DNA from: Campylobacter concisus
GTDB lineage: Bacteria > Campylobacterota > Campylobacteria > Campylobacterales > Campylobacteraceae
Reading direction: 5' to 3'
Assembly: GCF_003048775.2 (NCBI RefSeq)
Contig: NZ_CP049272.1
Location: forward strand, 992,001 to 1,056,000
Length of the DNA stretch: 64,000 bases
Shown here: piece by piece, positions 44,689-54,363 of the stretch
Numbering within the stretch: the first letter of the stretch is position 1
How the letters are laid out: the number at the start of each line of letters is the position of its first letter
Notes under the pieces: model-generated
The model's input: only the letters and a program-made list of their open reading frames with translations
Told to the model about the DNA's origin: nothing
Database searches by the model: none
Made by a program: the position numbers and the translations under genes

Positions 44689-45645
44689 TTATGCCTTGCC
44701 CTTTAAAATGTCTTTTATGACGTGATGAGCGTGATTTAGAGCAACGACTATTGAGCCGCCATTTTTTAGCACGATATCACCGCCCACATAAAGTCCTGGC
44801 ACGCTACTTTGGTAGCTACTATCAACTATTGGAGTGCCTTTTTCATCAATTTTTATCTGACATTTTTGTAAAAAATCAACCGGACTTGAGCCACCTATTG
44901 CATAGACAACTCTGTCATAAACGCGAATTTTGCCATTTTCATAATGCACTCTAACTTTGCCTGATTCGTTATCTATCTCTTTTATATCGTGATTTAGCCT
45001 AACTTTTATCTTGCCGTGCTTTTCTAGCTCCCAAAGTGCGCTTAAATTTGTCTCATTTACGCGGCTAAAATTATCTTTTCTATAAGCGATTGTGGTTTTA
45101 TTGTATTGGCAAAGCTCGATCGCATACTCAACCGCTGAGTTTCCGCCACCTACAACAAGCACCTTTTCGCCGTTTGTGCAGCTATCAAGGTTAAAATTTA
45201 CAACCGCGTTTAGTGAAGGTGGGATTTTATAATCAGGCTTATTTGGTCGTCCCATTTTGCCAATTGATATCATTACATTTTTAGCTTCATAGACGGCTTT
45301 TGAGGTAGTTACTTTAAAAATTTCTCCATCTTTTTTTACACTCTCTACTTCAGAGTTAAAAAAAGCTTCAATCTTTTCAGTATCAAGCAGCTTGTCAAAA
45401 TAATCAAGCGTGCTCTCTTTCGTGCCATCCTCAAATGAAACTACACCATGTATCGTGCTATCTTGCCCTTTATACTCTTTATCTACGCGTTTATTATCTT
45501 TATAAAATTTTCTTATCGTTTGGCTGTGATTATCGCCTTTTTCAAGAAGCAAAACGTTGTTTAAGCCATTTCTTTTTGCCTCAACTACGCTAGCAATTCC
45601 ACAGGGTCCGCCACCAACAACAATTAGATCATAAACATTCACCAT
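44689..45645 (-). CDS. FAD/NAD(P)-dependent oxidoreductase (YpdA/thioredoxin reductase-like)
   Basis: Flavoprotein of about 318 residues. FAD motif VVGGGPCGIASVVEA near the N-terminus and NAD(P) motif VLVVGGGNSAVEYA near residue 165; GLYVGGDIVLKNGGSIVVAL is the closing FAD segment. No redox-active CxxC pair is seen, which separates it from true thioredoxin reductase and fits YpdA-type or ferredoxin-NADP reductase-like members. The start at MVNVYDL is preferred; MEKK would add 4 residues. Lies 24 bases after aroG. Confidence 0.85.
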   Translation of the reverse strand: MVNVYDLIVVGGGPCGIASVVEAKRNGLNNVLLLEKGDNHSQTIRKFYKDNKRVDKEYKGQDSTIHGVVSFEDGTKESTLDYFDKLLDTEKIEAFFNSEVESVKKDGEIFKVTTSKAVYEAKNVMISIGKMGRPNKPDYKIPPSLNAVVNFNLDSCTNGEKVLVVGGGNSAVEYAIELCQYNKTTIAYRKDNFSRVNETNLSALWELEKHGKIKVRLNHDIKEIDNESGKVRVHYENGKIRVYDRVVYAIGGSSPVDFLQKCQIKIDEKGTPIVDSSYQSSVPGLYVGGDIVLKNGGSIVVALNHAHHVIKDILKGKA

Positions 45646-45669
45646 CTTTTTCTCCAAATTTTATAAATT

Positions 45670-47010
45670 TTAAGCTTTTTTAACCAGATCAGCCATCAAA
45701 AAAGCAAGCTCAAGTGCCTGATCAGCATTTAGTCTTGGATCGCACTGCGTCTCATATCTCTCTTTTAGCGAGCTTTCAGTGATGTTTAGCGCGCCGCCGG
45801 TACACTCTGTCACATCTTTACCAGTCATCTCAAGATGCACGCCACCTGCTCTTGTGCCCTCAGCTTTATGAATTTCAAAAAAGCTTCTAACCTCGCTTAA
45901 AATTTTACTAAATTCACGAGTTTTGTAGTTATTTGAGGCCTTAACAGTGTTGCCATGCATCGGATCGATACTATAAACGATATTTAGCCCCTCGCGTTTT
46001 AACTCTCTTAAAATTTTTGGTAAATTTTCACCGATTTTATCTGCACCCATTCTGATTATCACATTTAGTCTGCCAGCTTCATTTTCTGGATTTAGTTTAT
46101 TTGCAAGTGCGACGACATCTTCAGCCTTTGCACTTGGTCCGATCTTTACGCCGATAGGATTTTTCACACCACTTAAAAAATGTACGTGAGCGTCATTTAT
46201 ACCACGCGTTCTTTCGCCTATCCAAAGCATATGAGCCGAGCAGTCGTACCACTCACCGCTAAGACTATCAACCCTAGTCAATGCCTCCTCATAAGGTAGC
46301 AAAAGTGCCTCGTGAGATGTATAAACCGCGGTTTGATTTATGACTGGCGTATTTGCTGAAGTGATGCCACAAGCTGCCATAAATGAAAGCGTCTTTGTTA
46401 ATTCATCAGCTAGTTTTGCGTATTTCTCGCCGATCTCTGGCTTTTTAACAAAGCCTAAATTCCACTTATGCACTTGATGAAGGTCGGCCAAACCACCTCT
46501 TGAAAAGGCTCTAAGTAAGTTCATCGTAGATGCGCTTTGATAATATGCCTCTATCATGCGTTTTGGATCAGGCACTCTTGCCTTTTCGTCAAATTCAAAG
46601 CCATTTATGATGTCGCCTCTATAGCTTGGAAGCTTAATGCCATTTACCTCTTCAAAATCGCTACTTCTAGGCTTTGCAAACTGCCCTGCCACGCGGCCCA
46701 CTTTGACCACTGGATAGCCACCAGCAAAGGTTAAAACTATCGCCATTTGAAGTAAAACCTTAAACATATCTCTGATGTTGTTTGCATTAAAATTTGTAAA
46801 GCTCTCAGCGCAGTCGCCACCTTGAAGCAAAAATGCCTCGCCATTACAAACTTTTGCAAGTTCTTCTTTTAAACTTCTAGCCTCGCCAGCAAAGACCAAA
46901 GGAGGAAGCGATTTTAATTTTTCTTCGACCTCTTTAAGCTCTTTTAAATCTGGGTATTTTGGTTGTTGCAAGATATTAAATTCTCTCCAGCTATCGCGGT
47001 TCCAAGTCAT
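45670..47010 (-). CDS. aroG: 3-deoxy-7-phosphoheptulonate (DAHP) synthase, class II
   Basis: First enzyme of the shikimate pathway, 446 residues, class II (plant-type), not related in sequence to E. coli AroFGH. Signatures: [12 protein letters not shown] near residue 80, [14 protein letters not shown] near 121, DPMHGNT near 346 and the terminal [16 protein letters not shown]. It begins a run of minus-strand genes down to mnmH. The opposite-strand RarD-like gene begins 145 bases away, so divergent promoters share the gap. Confidence 0.95.
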   Translation of the reverse strand: MTWNRDSWREFNILQQPKYPDLKELKEVEEKLKSLPPLVFAGEARSLKEELAKVCNGEAFLLQGGDCAESFTNFNANNIRDMFKVLLQMAIVLTFAGGYPVVKVGRVAGQFAKPRSSDFEEVNGIKLPSYRGDIINGFEFDEKARVPDPKRMIEAYYQSASTMNLLRAFSRGGLADLHQVHKWNLGFVKKPEIGEKYAKLADELTKTLSFMAACGITSANTPVINQTAVYTSHEALLLPYEEALTRVDSLSGEWYDCSAHMLWIGERTRGINDAHVHFLSGVKNPIGVKIGPSAKAEDVVALANKLNPENEAGRLNVIIRMGADKIGENLPKILRELKREGLNIVYSIDPMHGNTVKASNNYKTREFSKILSEVRSFFEIHKAEGTRAGGVHLEMTGKDVTECTGGALNITESSLKERYETQCDPRLNADQALELAFLMADLVKKA

Positions 47011-47108
47011 TTATTTTCCTATCTTTTTTGCCTTAAATTAGACGCTGATTATATCACGGCAAACTTAAAAAATAAAAGCCATTAATGGGCTATTAAAGAT
47101 ATTTTGCC

Positions 47109-47114
47109 TACAAT
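47109..47114 (+). promoter_or_regulatory. Probable -10 box of the first RarD-like gene
   Basis: TACAAT with an upstream TTTTG, 40 bases before the chosen ATG (47155). It supports the ATG over a TTG at 47104, which would lie upstream of the transcription start. Confidence 0.35.
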
Positions 47115-47154
47115 CGCTACTTTAAATTTACCCAAAAAGGAGCAGAATTTTTTC

Positions 47155-48042
47155 ATGATAAAAGGCATATTTTATTCGCTTTTGGCATCTGTTTTGTTTA
47201 ACTGCATCTACTACATGTCAGTGCTCATGAACCCCATCAGCACGCAAGCTCTTATTGGATACCGCATGATCTTTGCCATGCCTTTTGTCATCGCCGCCAT
47301 TTTTTTGTTAAAACAGCAGCGAAATTTCAAATTTTTACTTCTAAAAATAAAGCTAAAACCTAAAATTTTACTAGTTTTGCTTGCTACCTCGCTCATTGTC
47401 TCATTTCAGATGTGGCTCTATCTCTGGGCTCCAAGTAACGGCGCAGCGCTAAAAGTCTCGATAGGCTACCTCATCATGCCAATAGTCATGGTCCTTTTTG
47501 GACGGATATTTTTCAAAGAGCACCTCTCAAAAATAAAGTTAGCATCGATATTTTTCGCTGCCATTGGCGTCTTTAGCACAGCGGTCATAAGCGGTGGCAT
47601 CTCGTGGGAGAGCGCTGTAGTTTTTTGCCTTTATCCAGTCTATTTTGCCATTAGAAAGTACTACAACCTTGCAAATTTCTCAAGCTTTGTTATCGAGATA
47701 ATTTTTATGTTTTTATTCTCATTTTATTTTGCGCTCACAGCCGATATGGACTACGTAATGAGCCAAAATCCAAACATCTACTATCTGCTCATCTTGCTTG
47801 GTGCTATCAGCGGCATAGCCCTCATCGCCCAGATCCTCTCAAGCACGCTCGTGCCGATAAATGTACTAGGTTTGCTTACATATTTTGAGCCTATAATGAT
47901 GCTTTTTGTCTCATTTGCCATCGGCGAGAGACTGGAGAAAAGCTCATACTTTTTAATGATCTGCCTAGCCATCTCTGTCACACTTTTGATGATAGATAGT
48001 ATAAATTCTATAAAAGGCGACAAAAATACCAAGACTAAATGA
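47155..48042 (+). CDS. EamA-family permease, RarD-like (first of a pair)
   Basis: Drug/metabolite transporter superfamily protein of about 295 residues with ten predicted helices. LYLWAPSNGAALKVSIGYLI resembles the RarD segment around the conserved glycine-rich helix. The ATG at 47155 is chosen: an AAGGAG lies about 12 bases upstream and the helix begins immediately. The substrate is unknown. The next gene is a paralogue; the two are probably co-transcribed. Confidence 0.82.
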   Translation: MIKGIFYSLLASVLFNCIYYMSVLMNPISTQALIGYRMIFAMPFVIAAIFLLKQQRNFKFLLLKIKLKPKILLVLLATSLIVSFQMWLYLWAPSNGAALKVSIGYLIMPIVMVLFGRIFFKEHLSKIKLASIFFAAIGVFSTAVISGGISWESAVVFCLYPVYFAIRKYYNLANFSSFVIEIIFMFLFSFYFALTADMDYVMSQNPNIYYLLILLGAISGIALIAQILSSTLVPINVLGLLTYFEPIMMLFVSFAIGERLEKSSYFLMICLAISVTLLMIDSINSIKGDKNTKTK

Positions 48043-48082
48043 GAGCCAAAAAGGCGTTATTCTCGCGCTTAGCGCCTTTTTT

Positions 48083-48913
48083 ATGTGGGGGTTTTTGGCG
48101 GTTTATTTCAACCTCTTTAGCAAAGATATCGATGCTTATGAAATTTTAGCCCACAGAGTCATTTGGTCATTTTTCTTAATGGCTGGAGTGCTTTATTTTA
48201 GTGGCAAAATGGGCGAAATTTTTACTTTACTTAAAGATATTCGTTCGCTAAAAACCTTATTTTTGAGTGGTATATTTATCACCACAAACTGGGGCGTTTA
48301 TGTATATGCAGTTAGCAATGGCAAAATTTTGGACACAAGCCTGGGCTATTTTATAAATCCACTAATAAGTATGCTTCTTGGTGTTATCATCTTTAAAGAA
48401 AGGCTAAATAAAAGCGGAATTTTAGCCATTTGTATAGTCGTTTTAGCCATTAGTGTACAAATTTATGCCCAAGGTGGATTGCCATTAGTTTCCATTATCT
48501 TGCCACTTTCATTTGGATTTTACGCAGCAGTTAGAAAGATGGCAAAGATTAGCGCATTTAACGGGCTTTTTATAGAGACATTTTTTATGTTCCCATTTGC
48601 ACTTGCTTACGTCCTTTACATAGCATTTTTAGATAAAAGCCACTTTGGACTAAATGAAGACTCACTTTTAATGATCGCTTCAAGTATCGTAACCATCGTG
48701 CCACTTGTCGCATTTAACGCAGCCGCAACAAGGATAAATTTAACAACGATTGGCTACTTGCAATACATCTCGCCGACCATCGCGATCCTTTGTGCGGTCT
48801 TCATTTACGGCGAAAATTTAGACGGCTATAAGGTCATCTCGTTTTGTATGATCTGGCTGGCACTTGCGATAATTAGCATAGATAAATTTAGAAAAAGGAG
48901 TAAAAATGAATAG
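48083..48913 (+). CDS. rarD: RarD-family permease (second of a pair), N-terminus uncertain
   Basis: RarD family: FNLFSKDIDAYEILAHRVIWSFF matches the E. coli RarD N-terminal region (EILTHRVIWSFF), and LGYFINPLISMLLGVIIF is the other hallmark. From the first ATG the protein has 276 residues but lacks half of helix 1. Upstream in frame (48026-48082) the missing part, NESQKGVILALSAFF, is open, yet no ATG, GTG or TTG exists before the stop at 48011. An ATA at 48026 sits 8 bases after AAAAGG, a normal start-site spacing. So the real start may be ATA, or the gene may have lost its start codon. The last bases overlap the next gene. Confidence 0.85.
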   Translation: MWGFLAVYFNLFSKDIDAYEILAHRVIWSFFLMAGVLYFSGKMGEIFTLLKDIRSLKTLFLSGIFITTNWGVYVYAVSNGKILDTSLGYFINPLISMLLGVIIFKERLNKSGILAICIVVLAISVQIYAQGGLPLVSIILPLSFGFYAAVRKMAKISAFNGLFIETFFMFPFALAYVLYIAFLDKSHFGLNEDSLLMIASSIVTIVPLVAFNAAATRINLTTIGYLQYISPTIAILCAVFIYGENLDGYKVISFCMIWLALAIISIDKFRKRSKNE

Positions 48914-49358
48914 CGTGACGATTTATTTGCTACTTGCGTTTTTTGCAGCGCTTATTTTATATTTTCAGATACAAAAACTAACCAGAAAGCTCGACGAAGA
49001 GGGAGCGGTTCCAGCTTATCAAAAGGCCGCACAGGAGGTTTTAGAAAATTTAAGCAATGCTGAGAAATATCCAAAATTTTGCAACGTAATATTTAAAAAA
49101 ATAAACGCCTTAAGGCAAGATATTTTATTTGAAGATGCGCTAAATAGTGAGTCTGATAAAGATAAAGCGTTAGATGCTCTAGAGCAAATAAGAGAAAAAT
49201 TAGAAACTTTATCAAAGCAAGAAAACTTAAGCTGGGAGAGCGAACTCTTTGCGATCTTGGACGAGCTAGATGGCTTTATAAAGATAAATTTCAAAAACGG
49301 CGAAGATAGAGCAGAGGAGTTAAGAGAGGAACTAAAGAGAGAATTTGATGGGTTGTGA
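48906..49358 (+). CDS. Small membrane-anchored hypothetical protein
   Basis: 150 residues: an N-terminal membrane helix ([18 protein letters not shown]) followed by a charged, helix-rich cytoplasmic or periplasmic part with heptad-like pattern ([33 protein letters not shown]). Function unknown. Overlaps rarD by 8 bases and is codirectional; mcrB follows about 39 bases later. It may be part of the rarD transcript rather than the restriction system. Confidence 0.7.
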   Translation: MNSVTIYLLLAFFAALILYFQIQKLTRKLDEEGAVPAYQKAAQEVLENLSNAEKYPKFCNVIFKKINALRQDILFEDALNSESDKDKALDALEQIREKLETLSKQENLSWESELFAILDELDGFIKINFKNGEDRAEELREELKREFDGL

Positions 49359-49396
49359 TATCAACTCAAATAAATTTTATATTTAAGGGAATAAGC

Positions 49397-51136
49397 ATGT
49401 TTGAAGATATAGACTACGACGGTTTTAAGATTTATTGTGATGAGAATAAAAAAATGATAAAGAGCTCTACTGAATCCTATCAGTCCTATCTAAGAAGCTC
49501 CATTAATTTTTTAAAAGATAATAAAATTTATTCATTTTCTGATTATCACAATGCAGATAAAAAATACTTAGAAAAAGAATTTATAAAAACAGGTAGAGAC
49601 GAACAAACTTTTAATAAATATATGCGTGCAGTAAATTATTATATAGAATTTAAAAGTGGCAAAGGAGACACAATGCCAATAACAAATAACCAACAACAAG
49701 AAAGAAAAGCAAATTTTTCACTAAATCAAATTTTATATGGCCCTCCAGGAACTGGAAAGACATATAAACTTTCAAAAATCATGAATAAATTTACTCAAAA
49801 TCTCGATGTAAAATCGAGCAATGATACTGATGCACTATATGAAATGTTAAAAATAGAAACCTACACTTGGTCTCAAGTAGCAGCAGCTATCTTGTATGAT
49901 GCGGCTATGTCAAACACTAATGGCGGTTGGCTTAGGTTAAACAACGGCATAGTAAATCACATTTTATTTAAATTAAAATCAATAAAATCGAATTCAAAAA
50001 AACCAAACCAGACAATATCAACAGACTTGCTGGTTCATACAAAAATGGATTGCAAATATGTAAATGTAAAAAGAAAAGGCTCACCTTTTATATTTGAGAA
50101 AAACGAGAAAAATGAATGGTGTGTAGATATAAAGCTACTTAATGATGAGTGCCCTGAAGCCATAGAGCTTTACGAAAAATACAAAGAGATAAAAGAGCAA
50201 AAGGTAGGAACAAGCTACACTAAAGAAAATTTTAAATTTATAACATTTCACCAAAGCTATGGATATGAGGAATTTGTTGAGGGCATAAAGCCTCTATTTG
50301 ATAGCGAAAACGAAGATGGCGATATAACTTATGAGATATCAAAAGGAATTTTTTATCAGTGCTGCGAAAATGCCTTGCTTCTTAGTAATTACAAGGGCAA
50401 GCTTAGTGATTTTTGCGATTTGCCAAAAAATGAGCGACAAAAGTTTTTTAATGAAAACACACCAAAATATGCCATCTTTATCGATGAGATCAACCGTGGG
50501 AATATCTCTAAAATTTTTGGGGAGCTCATAACTCTTATAGAGCCGTCAAAAAGGCTCGGAGCGACTGATGAGATAATGGTGGAGCTACCATACTCAAAAG
50601 AAAAATTTGGAGTGCCGTCAAATTTATACATAATAGGCACGATGAATACGGCGGATCGCAGCATAGCCCTTATGGATACGGCACTTAGAAGAAGGTTTGA
50701 ATTTGTGGAGATGATGCCAGAATACAATAATCTAAAAGAAGTTGCTGGCATAGATATCGGACAAATGCTAAAAACGATAAACGAACGCATAGAGTATCTT
50801 TACGACAGAGACCACACGATAGGACATGCTTATTTTATAAATGTGTCAGATATGGAAACGCTTGCAAATGTCTTTAAAAACAAAATTTTACCGCTACTGC
50901 AAGAGTATTTTTATGACGATTGGGAAAAGATAAGGCTAGTGCTAGGAGATAATCAGAAAAACAAAGATCTTCAGTTTGTTAAAATCAAGAAAAATATGGC
51001 TACAAAAGAATTATTTGGACCAAAAATCGACGATATAGACGATAAAGTACTATATGAGATAAGCGATCAAGAAACTTTCAACAACCCTCAAAGTTATATA
51101 AAAATTTACGAACAAAACAAAACGCAAGAGCAATGA
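49397..51136 (+). CDS. mcrB: McrB-type GTP-dependent restriction ATPase/GTPase
   Basis: AAA+ motor of a type IV (modified DNA) restriction system, 579 residues from the ATG of MFEDIDYDG, which has AAGGGA 6 bases upstream. Walker A GPPGTGKT at about 115-122; Walker [19 protein letters not shown] near 360; McrB-specific NTAD motif ([12 protein letters not shown]) near 416; arginine finger LRRRFEF follows. The N-terminal 90 residues lack the DUF3578 DNA-binding domain of E. coli McrB; they look helical, with [15 protein letters not shown] resembling integrase SAM-like folds (weak inference). Overlaps mcrC by 4 bases. With McrC it should cut methylated foreign DNA. Confidence 0.93.
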   Translation: MFEDIDYDGFKIYCDENKKMIKSSTESYQSYLRSSINFLKDNKIYSFSDYHNADKKYLEKEFIKTGRDEQTFNKYMRAVNYYIEFKSGKGDTMPITNNQQQERKANFSLNQILYGPPGTGKTYKLSKIMNKFTQNLDVKSSNDTDALYEMLKIETYTWSQVAAAILYDAAMSNTNGGWLRLNNGIVNHILFKLKSIKSNSKKPNQTISTDLLVHTKMDCKYVNVKRKGSPFIFEKNEKNEWCVDIKLLNDECPEAIELYEKYKEIKEQKVGTSYTKENFKFITFHQSYGYEEFVEGIKPLFDSENEDGDITYEISKGIFYQCCENALLLSNYKGKLSDFCDLPKNERQKFFNENTPKYAIFIDEINRGNISKIFGELITLIEPSKRLGATDEIMVELPYSKEKFGVPSNLYIIGTMNTADRSIALMDTALRRRFEFVEMMPEYNNLKEVAGIDIGQMLKTINERIEYLYDRDHTIGHAYFINVSDMETLANVFKNKILPLLQEYFYDDWEKIRLVLGDNQKNKDLQFVKIKKNMATKELFGPKIDDIDDKVLYEISDQETFNNPQSYIKIYEQNKTQEQ

Positions 51137-52329
51137 CCAAATACTTAATAGAGTTTGAAAAATTTCGCCCGGAAGACGACAAAGACCTATTTAAAGCCGT
51201 AGATGCATTTACTAGAGAAAATTTTGCCGCAGTAGAGTTTTTAAAGCCCGGTAGAGACAAAAAGAGCGATTTTTTACAAGCTCAAAACTATGTCGGTATC
51301 ATCCAGACAAAAAGTGGCGATAGTCTTGAGATACTTCCAAAAATCCATGATAATGACAATGGCGGCAATAAAGAAGCGGTAGAAAATTCTAAAAGAATTT
51401 TACTAAGAATGTTAAAAACTTTAAAAAACCATCCATTTAAAAATATAAACATAGCAAATTTAAAAAGCCTAAATTTGCCGCTTCTTGAAATTTTTATATC
51501 GATGTTCTTAGATGAAGTATCAAAACTCGTAAAAATAGGCATAAAAAGCGACTATGTAGAGCTAGAAGATAATCTAAAATTTTTAAAAGGAAAGCTGAAA
51601 ATCTCGGAGCAAATACGTAAAAACATCGTCCATAAAGAGAGATTTTACGTTTGCTATCAGGAATTTTCCATAGATAGAGCCGAAAATCGCCTCATAAAAA
51701 GTACGCTCGAGTTTTTATACAGGCACTCAAAATCAAGCAAAAATCAACGGCTTATTAGGGAATATTTATTTATTTTTGATGAAATTTCATCTAGCTCTGA
51801 TATAAACGCAGACTTTAGCCGCTTAAAACTAAATCGCCAAACAAAACACTATGAGCAAGCGCTTTTATGGAGTAAGATATTTTTACAAAACAAGTCGTTT
51901 AGTCCGTATAGAGGTAGCGATGTGGCTTTTGCTTTGCTGTTTGATATGAATACGCTTTTTGAAAGCTATGTCGGAAATTTTATAAAGAAAAAGCTTCCAT
52001 ATACTATATTGCAGCATCGAGGAAAATATCTTATTGAAGAGCCAAAAAGAGACTTTTGGTTAAAGCCAGATATATTCTTAAAAGATAAATTTATAGCTGA
52101 CGCAAAGTGGAAGATCGTAAAGTCAAGAGATGATATCTCACAAGCCGACCTATATCAACTCTACGCTTATGGTAAGAAATACGAGTGCGGCAGGCTTTAT
52201 CTCGTATACCCAAGAATAAGTGGCGTTGACCAAAAAGCTATGAAATTTAAATATGAAAACAATATGTGGCTTAATGTTTTATACTTTGATTTAGAAAAAG
52301 ACGAGATTGTTAGAAATTTACTAGTCTAA
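51133..52329 (+). CDS. mcrC: McrC nuclease subunit
   Basis: Endonuclease partner of McrB, 398 residues. The C-terminal PD-(D/E)xK nuclease motif is visible: Asp313 in LKPDIFLKD and Asp323-Ala-Lys325 in FIADAKWK. The N-terminal [10 protein letters not shown] region and the middle conserved [19 protein letters not shown] match the McrC family. Overlaps mcrB by 4 bases. The system appears complete. It is located between unrelated core genes (rarD and nagZ), fitting a recently acquired module. Confidence 0.93.
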   Translation: MTKYLIEFEKFRPEDDKDLFKAVDAFTRENFAAVEFLKPGRDKKSDFLQAQNYVGIIQTKSGDSLEILPKIHDNDNGGNKEAVENSKRILLRMLKTLKNHPFKNINIANLKSLNLPLLEIFISMFLDEVSKLVKIGIKSDYVELEDNLKFLKGKLKISEQIRKNIVHKERFYVCYQEFSIDRAENRLIKSTLEFLYRHSKSSKNQRLIREYLFIFDEISSSSDINADFSRLKLNRQTKHYEQALLWSKIFLQNKSFSPYRGSDVAFALLFDMNTLFESYVGNFIKKKLPYTILQHRGKYLIEEPKRDFWLKPDIFLKDKFIADAKWKIVKSRDDISQADLYQLYAYGKKYECGRLYLVYPRISGVDQKAMKFKYENNMWLNVLYFDLEKDEIVRNLLV

Positions 52330-52408
52330 AGTACTTTTTAAAGTCTCTTAAAATTCCACTAATTTTCTATTTCTTTATAAAGTGGATTGCAACTCATTAG
52401 GGTGACCA

Positions 52409-53464
52409 TTAAAGCTTCGCCTTTAGAGCCATTATCCTCTTGTATGAAGCGTCGATTCGCTCTTTGCTGATCTTTTTCTCATTTACCGCGTCAATTATGA
52501 TCTGAGTGACTAGATCGGCTGTCCTTTGGTTATTTATCTTGAACTCGCTAAAAAGTAAGATATCGCCACCAGCATTTATAAATTTCACCACTTTTTGAGC
52601 CAAAGCTTCGTCGCCAACGCCTTTCATCAGCATATCATCGCTAATGACTACGCCATTAAATTTAAGCTCATTTCGCAAAAGATCGGTTATTATTTTTTTA
52701 GAAAGTGTGGCTGGATTGTCCTCGTCGATGCCTTTTACAAAAAGGTGTCCGACCATAATAATCTGCGCTCTACCTGTGCTTATGGCGTCTTTGTATGGCA
52801 GTAGAGCATCTTTGCTTAGCGTTACCTCGCTCTTATTTTTATGTGAGTCCTCTTTTGAGCTGCCATGCCCTGGAAAGTGCTTGATCGTAGTTATCACACC
52901 CTGCTCTTTAAATGCGTCCATAAAAGCATCAGCATAGATGACCACCTTGCTTGCATACTCACTAAACGCCCTTTGCTTAGCAGCAATGATCGGCGAGTTT
53001 TCATCGTGCAGATCGACCACTGGAGCGAAATTTAAATTTATGCCGCACTCTTTTAAATTTATAGCCATTTTTGAGTAGAGATCATATGCACTTTTGATGT
53101 CAAGCGTACTTGCGACCTCGTATGCGCTAGGATATGGGTCGTCAAAGCTCTTATCTTTCATTCGGCTCACATTTCCACCCTCTTCGTCTATAGCTATAAA
53201 AATTTTAGGACTTTTTTCTTTGATTGCTTTTATGCTAGCTTTTAGCTGGGCTTTGTTGGTGACGTTTCTGCCAAGTAGCATCACACCGCCAAATCTCTCA
53301 TATCCAGCGTCGCTTAGCATAGCGCGAAACGCAGCGTCTTTTGTACTAGCTCCATTAAAGCCAACCATTATCATCTGCGAGACTTTGGCTCTTAGGCTCA
53401 CTTCTGCGCCATTAAGCCCCAAAGCAAAAATGGCCACAAAAAATATAAATTTTAATGCTTTCAT
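52409..53464 (-). CDS. nagZ: Beta-N-acetylhexosaminidase (GH3, NagZ)
   Basis: Glycoside hydrolase family 3 enzyme, 351 residues, that removes GlcNAc from peptidoglycan fragments. The family motif KHFPGHGSSKEDSHK (residues about 190-204) includes the catalytic His, and the nucleophile Asp is in VVISDDMLM. Unlike typical cytoplasmic NagZ, residues 1-20 (ALKFIFFVAIFALGLNGAEV) look like a signal peptide, which would place it in the periplasm. Its start overlaps the gpsA stop by 4 bases. Confidence 0.9.
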   Translation of the reverse strand: MKALKFIFFVAIFALGLNGAEVSLRAKVSQMIMVGFNGASTKDAAFRAMLSDAGYERFGGVMLLGRNVTNKAQLKASIKAIKEKSPKIFIAIDEEGGNVSRMKDKSFDDPYPSAYEVASTLDIKSAYDLYSKMAINLKECGINLNFAPVVDLHDENSPIIAAKQRAFSEYASKVVIYADAFMDAFKEQGVITTIKHFPGHGSSKEDSHKNKSEVTLSKDALLPYKDAISTGRAQIIMVGHLFVKGIDEDNPATLSKKIITDLLRNELKFNGVVISDDMLMKGVGDEALAQKVVKFINAGGDILLFSEFKINNQRTADLVTQIIIDAVNEKKISKERIDASYKRIMALKAKL

Positions 53465-54351
53465 CTTCTTCCCAAAAGCGATTTTACGCTCTTAAAAACA
53501 TCTTTGCCATTTAGCATATTTTCAACCTCACTAGCAATTGGGACATATATACCTCTCTCTTTAGCGATCTTGCTAATAGCCCTTGCAGTATCCACACCCT
53601 CTGCCACCTCGCCAAGCTCATTTAAAATTTTCTCTAGTCTCTCGTGCCTTGCGATGCCAAGGCCTACGCGGTAATTGCGTGAAAGTATCGATGAGGCGGT
53701 TAGAAATAGATCCCCTGCACCGCTTAGCCCCATAAATGTCTCATCTTTTGCGCCAAAAAATTTACCAAATCTAGCCATCTCTACAAGCCCACGTGAAATG
53801 AGGCTTGCCCTTGCATTGTTGCCAAGACCAAGTCCGTCACAGATGCCACCAGCTATGGCGATCACGTTTTTATACGCCCCACACACCTCAGCGCCGATCA
53901 CATCATCAGAAGTGTAGGCTTTCATGTAGCTTGGGAAAAATGAGGCAAATTTTGAAGCTAAATTTTGGTTTTTAGAATTTACCACCAAGGCGCAAGGCAG
54001 CTTTTGCATGATCTCTTTTGCAAAGGTCGGCCCTGAAAGAAAGGCCAAATTTTCTCTATCAACAAAGTCTTCATAAATTTCATTTAGAAATTTAAGATTT
54101 GCCGTATCTATGCCCTTGCTGGCGACTAAGATCTTTTGACCTTTGTTTTTGTAGTTTTGCTTTAGCCATAAATTTGTAGCTTGCGTTGGGATTGTGCAGA
54201 CTAGGTATTCGCACTCCAAAGCTTCATCCAAGCTTACAAAATTTGGCATCTCTCTTGGCGTTCTTGAGCTGATGACACACTCGTTATTTTCACTAAATGC
54301 GTGAAATAGTGCACTGCCCCACTTGCCAGCTCCGATGACTGCTATGCTCAT
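53461..54351 (-). CDS. gpsA: NAD(P)-dependent glycerol-3-phosphate dehydrogenase
   Basis: Makes sn-glycerol-3-phosphate for phospholipids; 296 residues, slightly short but normal for the genus. Rossmann motif VIGAGKWGSALFHAF near the N-terminus, catalytic Lys in CGAYKNVIAIAGGICDG, and the family LGLGNNARASLISRGL. Follows gatB by 12 bases and overlaps nagZ by 4. Nothing unusual. Confidence 0.95.
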   Translation of the reverse strand: MSIAVIGAGKWGSALFHAFSENNECVISSRTPREMPNFVSLDEALECEYLVCTIPTQATNLWLKQNYKNKGQKILVASKGIDTANLKFLNEIYEDFVDRENLAFLSGPTFAKEIMQKLPCALVVNSKNQNLASKFASFFPSYMKAYTSDDVIGAEVCGAYKNVIAIAGGICDGLGLGNNARASLISRGLVEMARFGKFFGAKDETFMGLSGAGDLFLTASSILSRNYRVGLGIARHERLEKILNELGEVAEGVDTARAISKIAKERGIYVPIASEVENMLNGKDVFKSVKSLLGRR

Positions 54352-54363
54352 TTTAGCCCTTTT

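Noticed and set aside
52350-52390. CCACT/AGTGG repeat between mcrC and nagZ
   Set aside because: Short stem with a 20-base loop; too weak to call a terminator.
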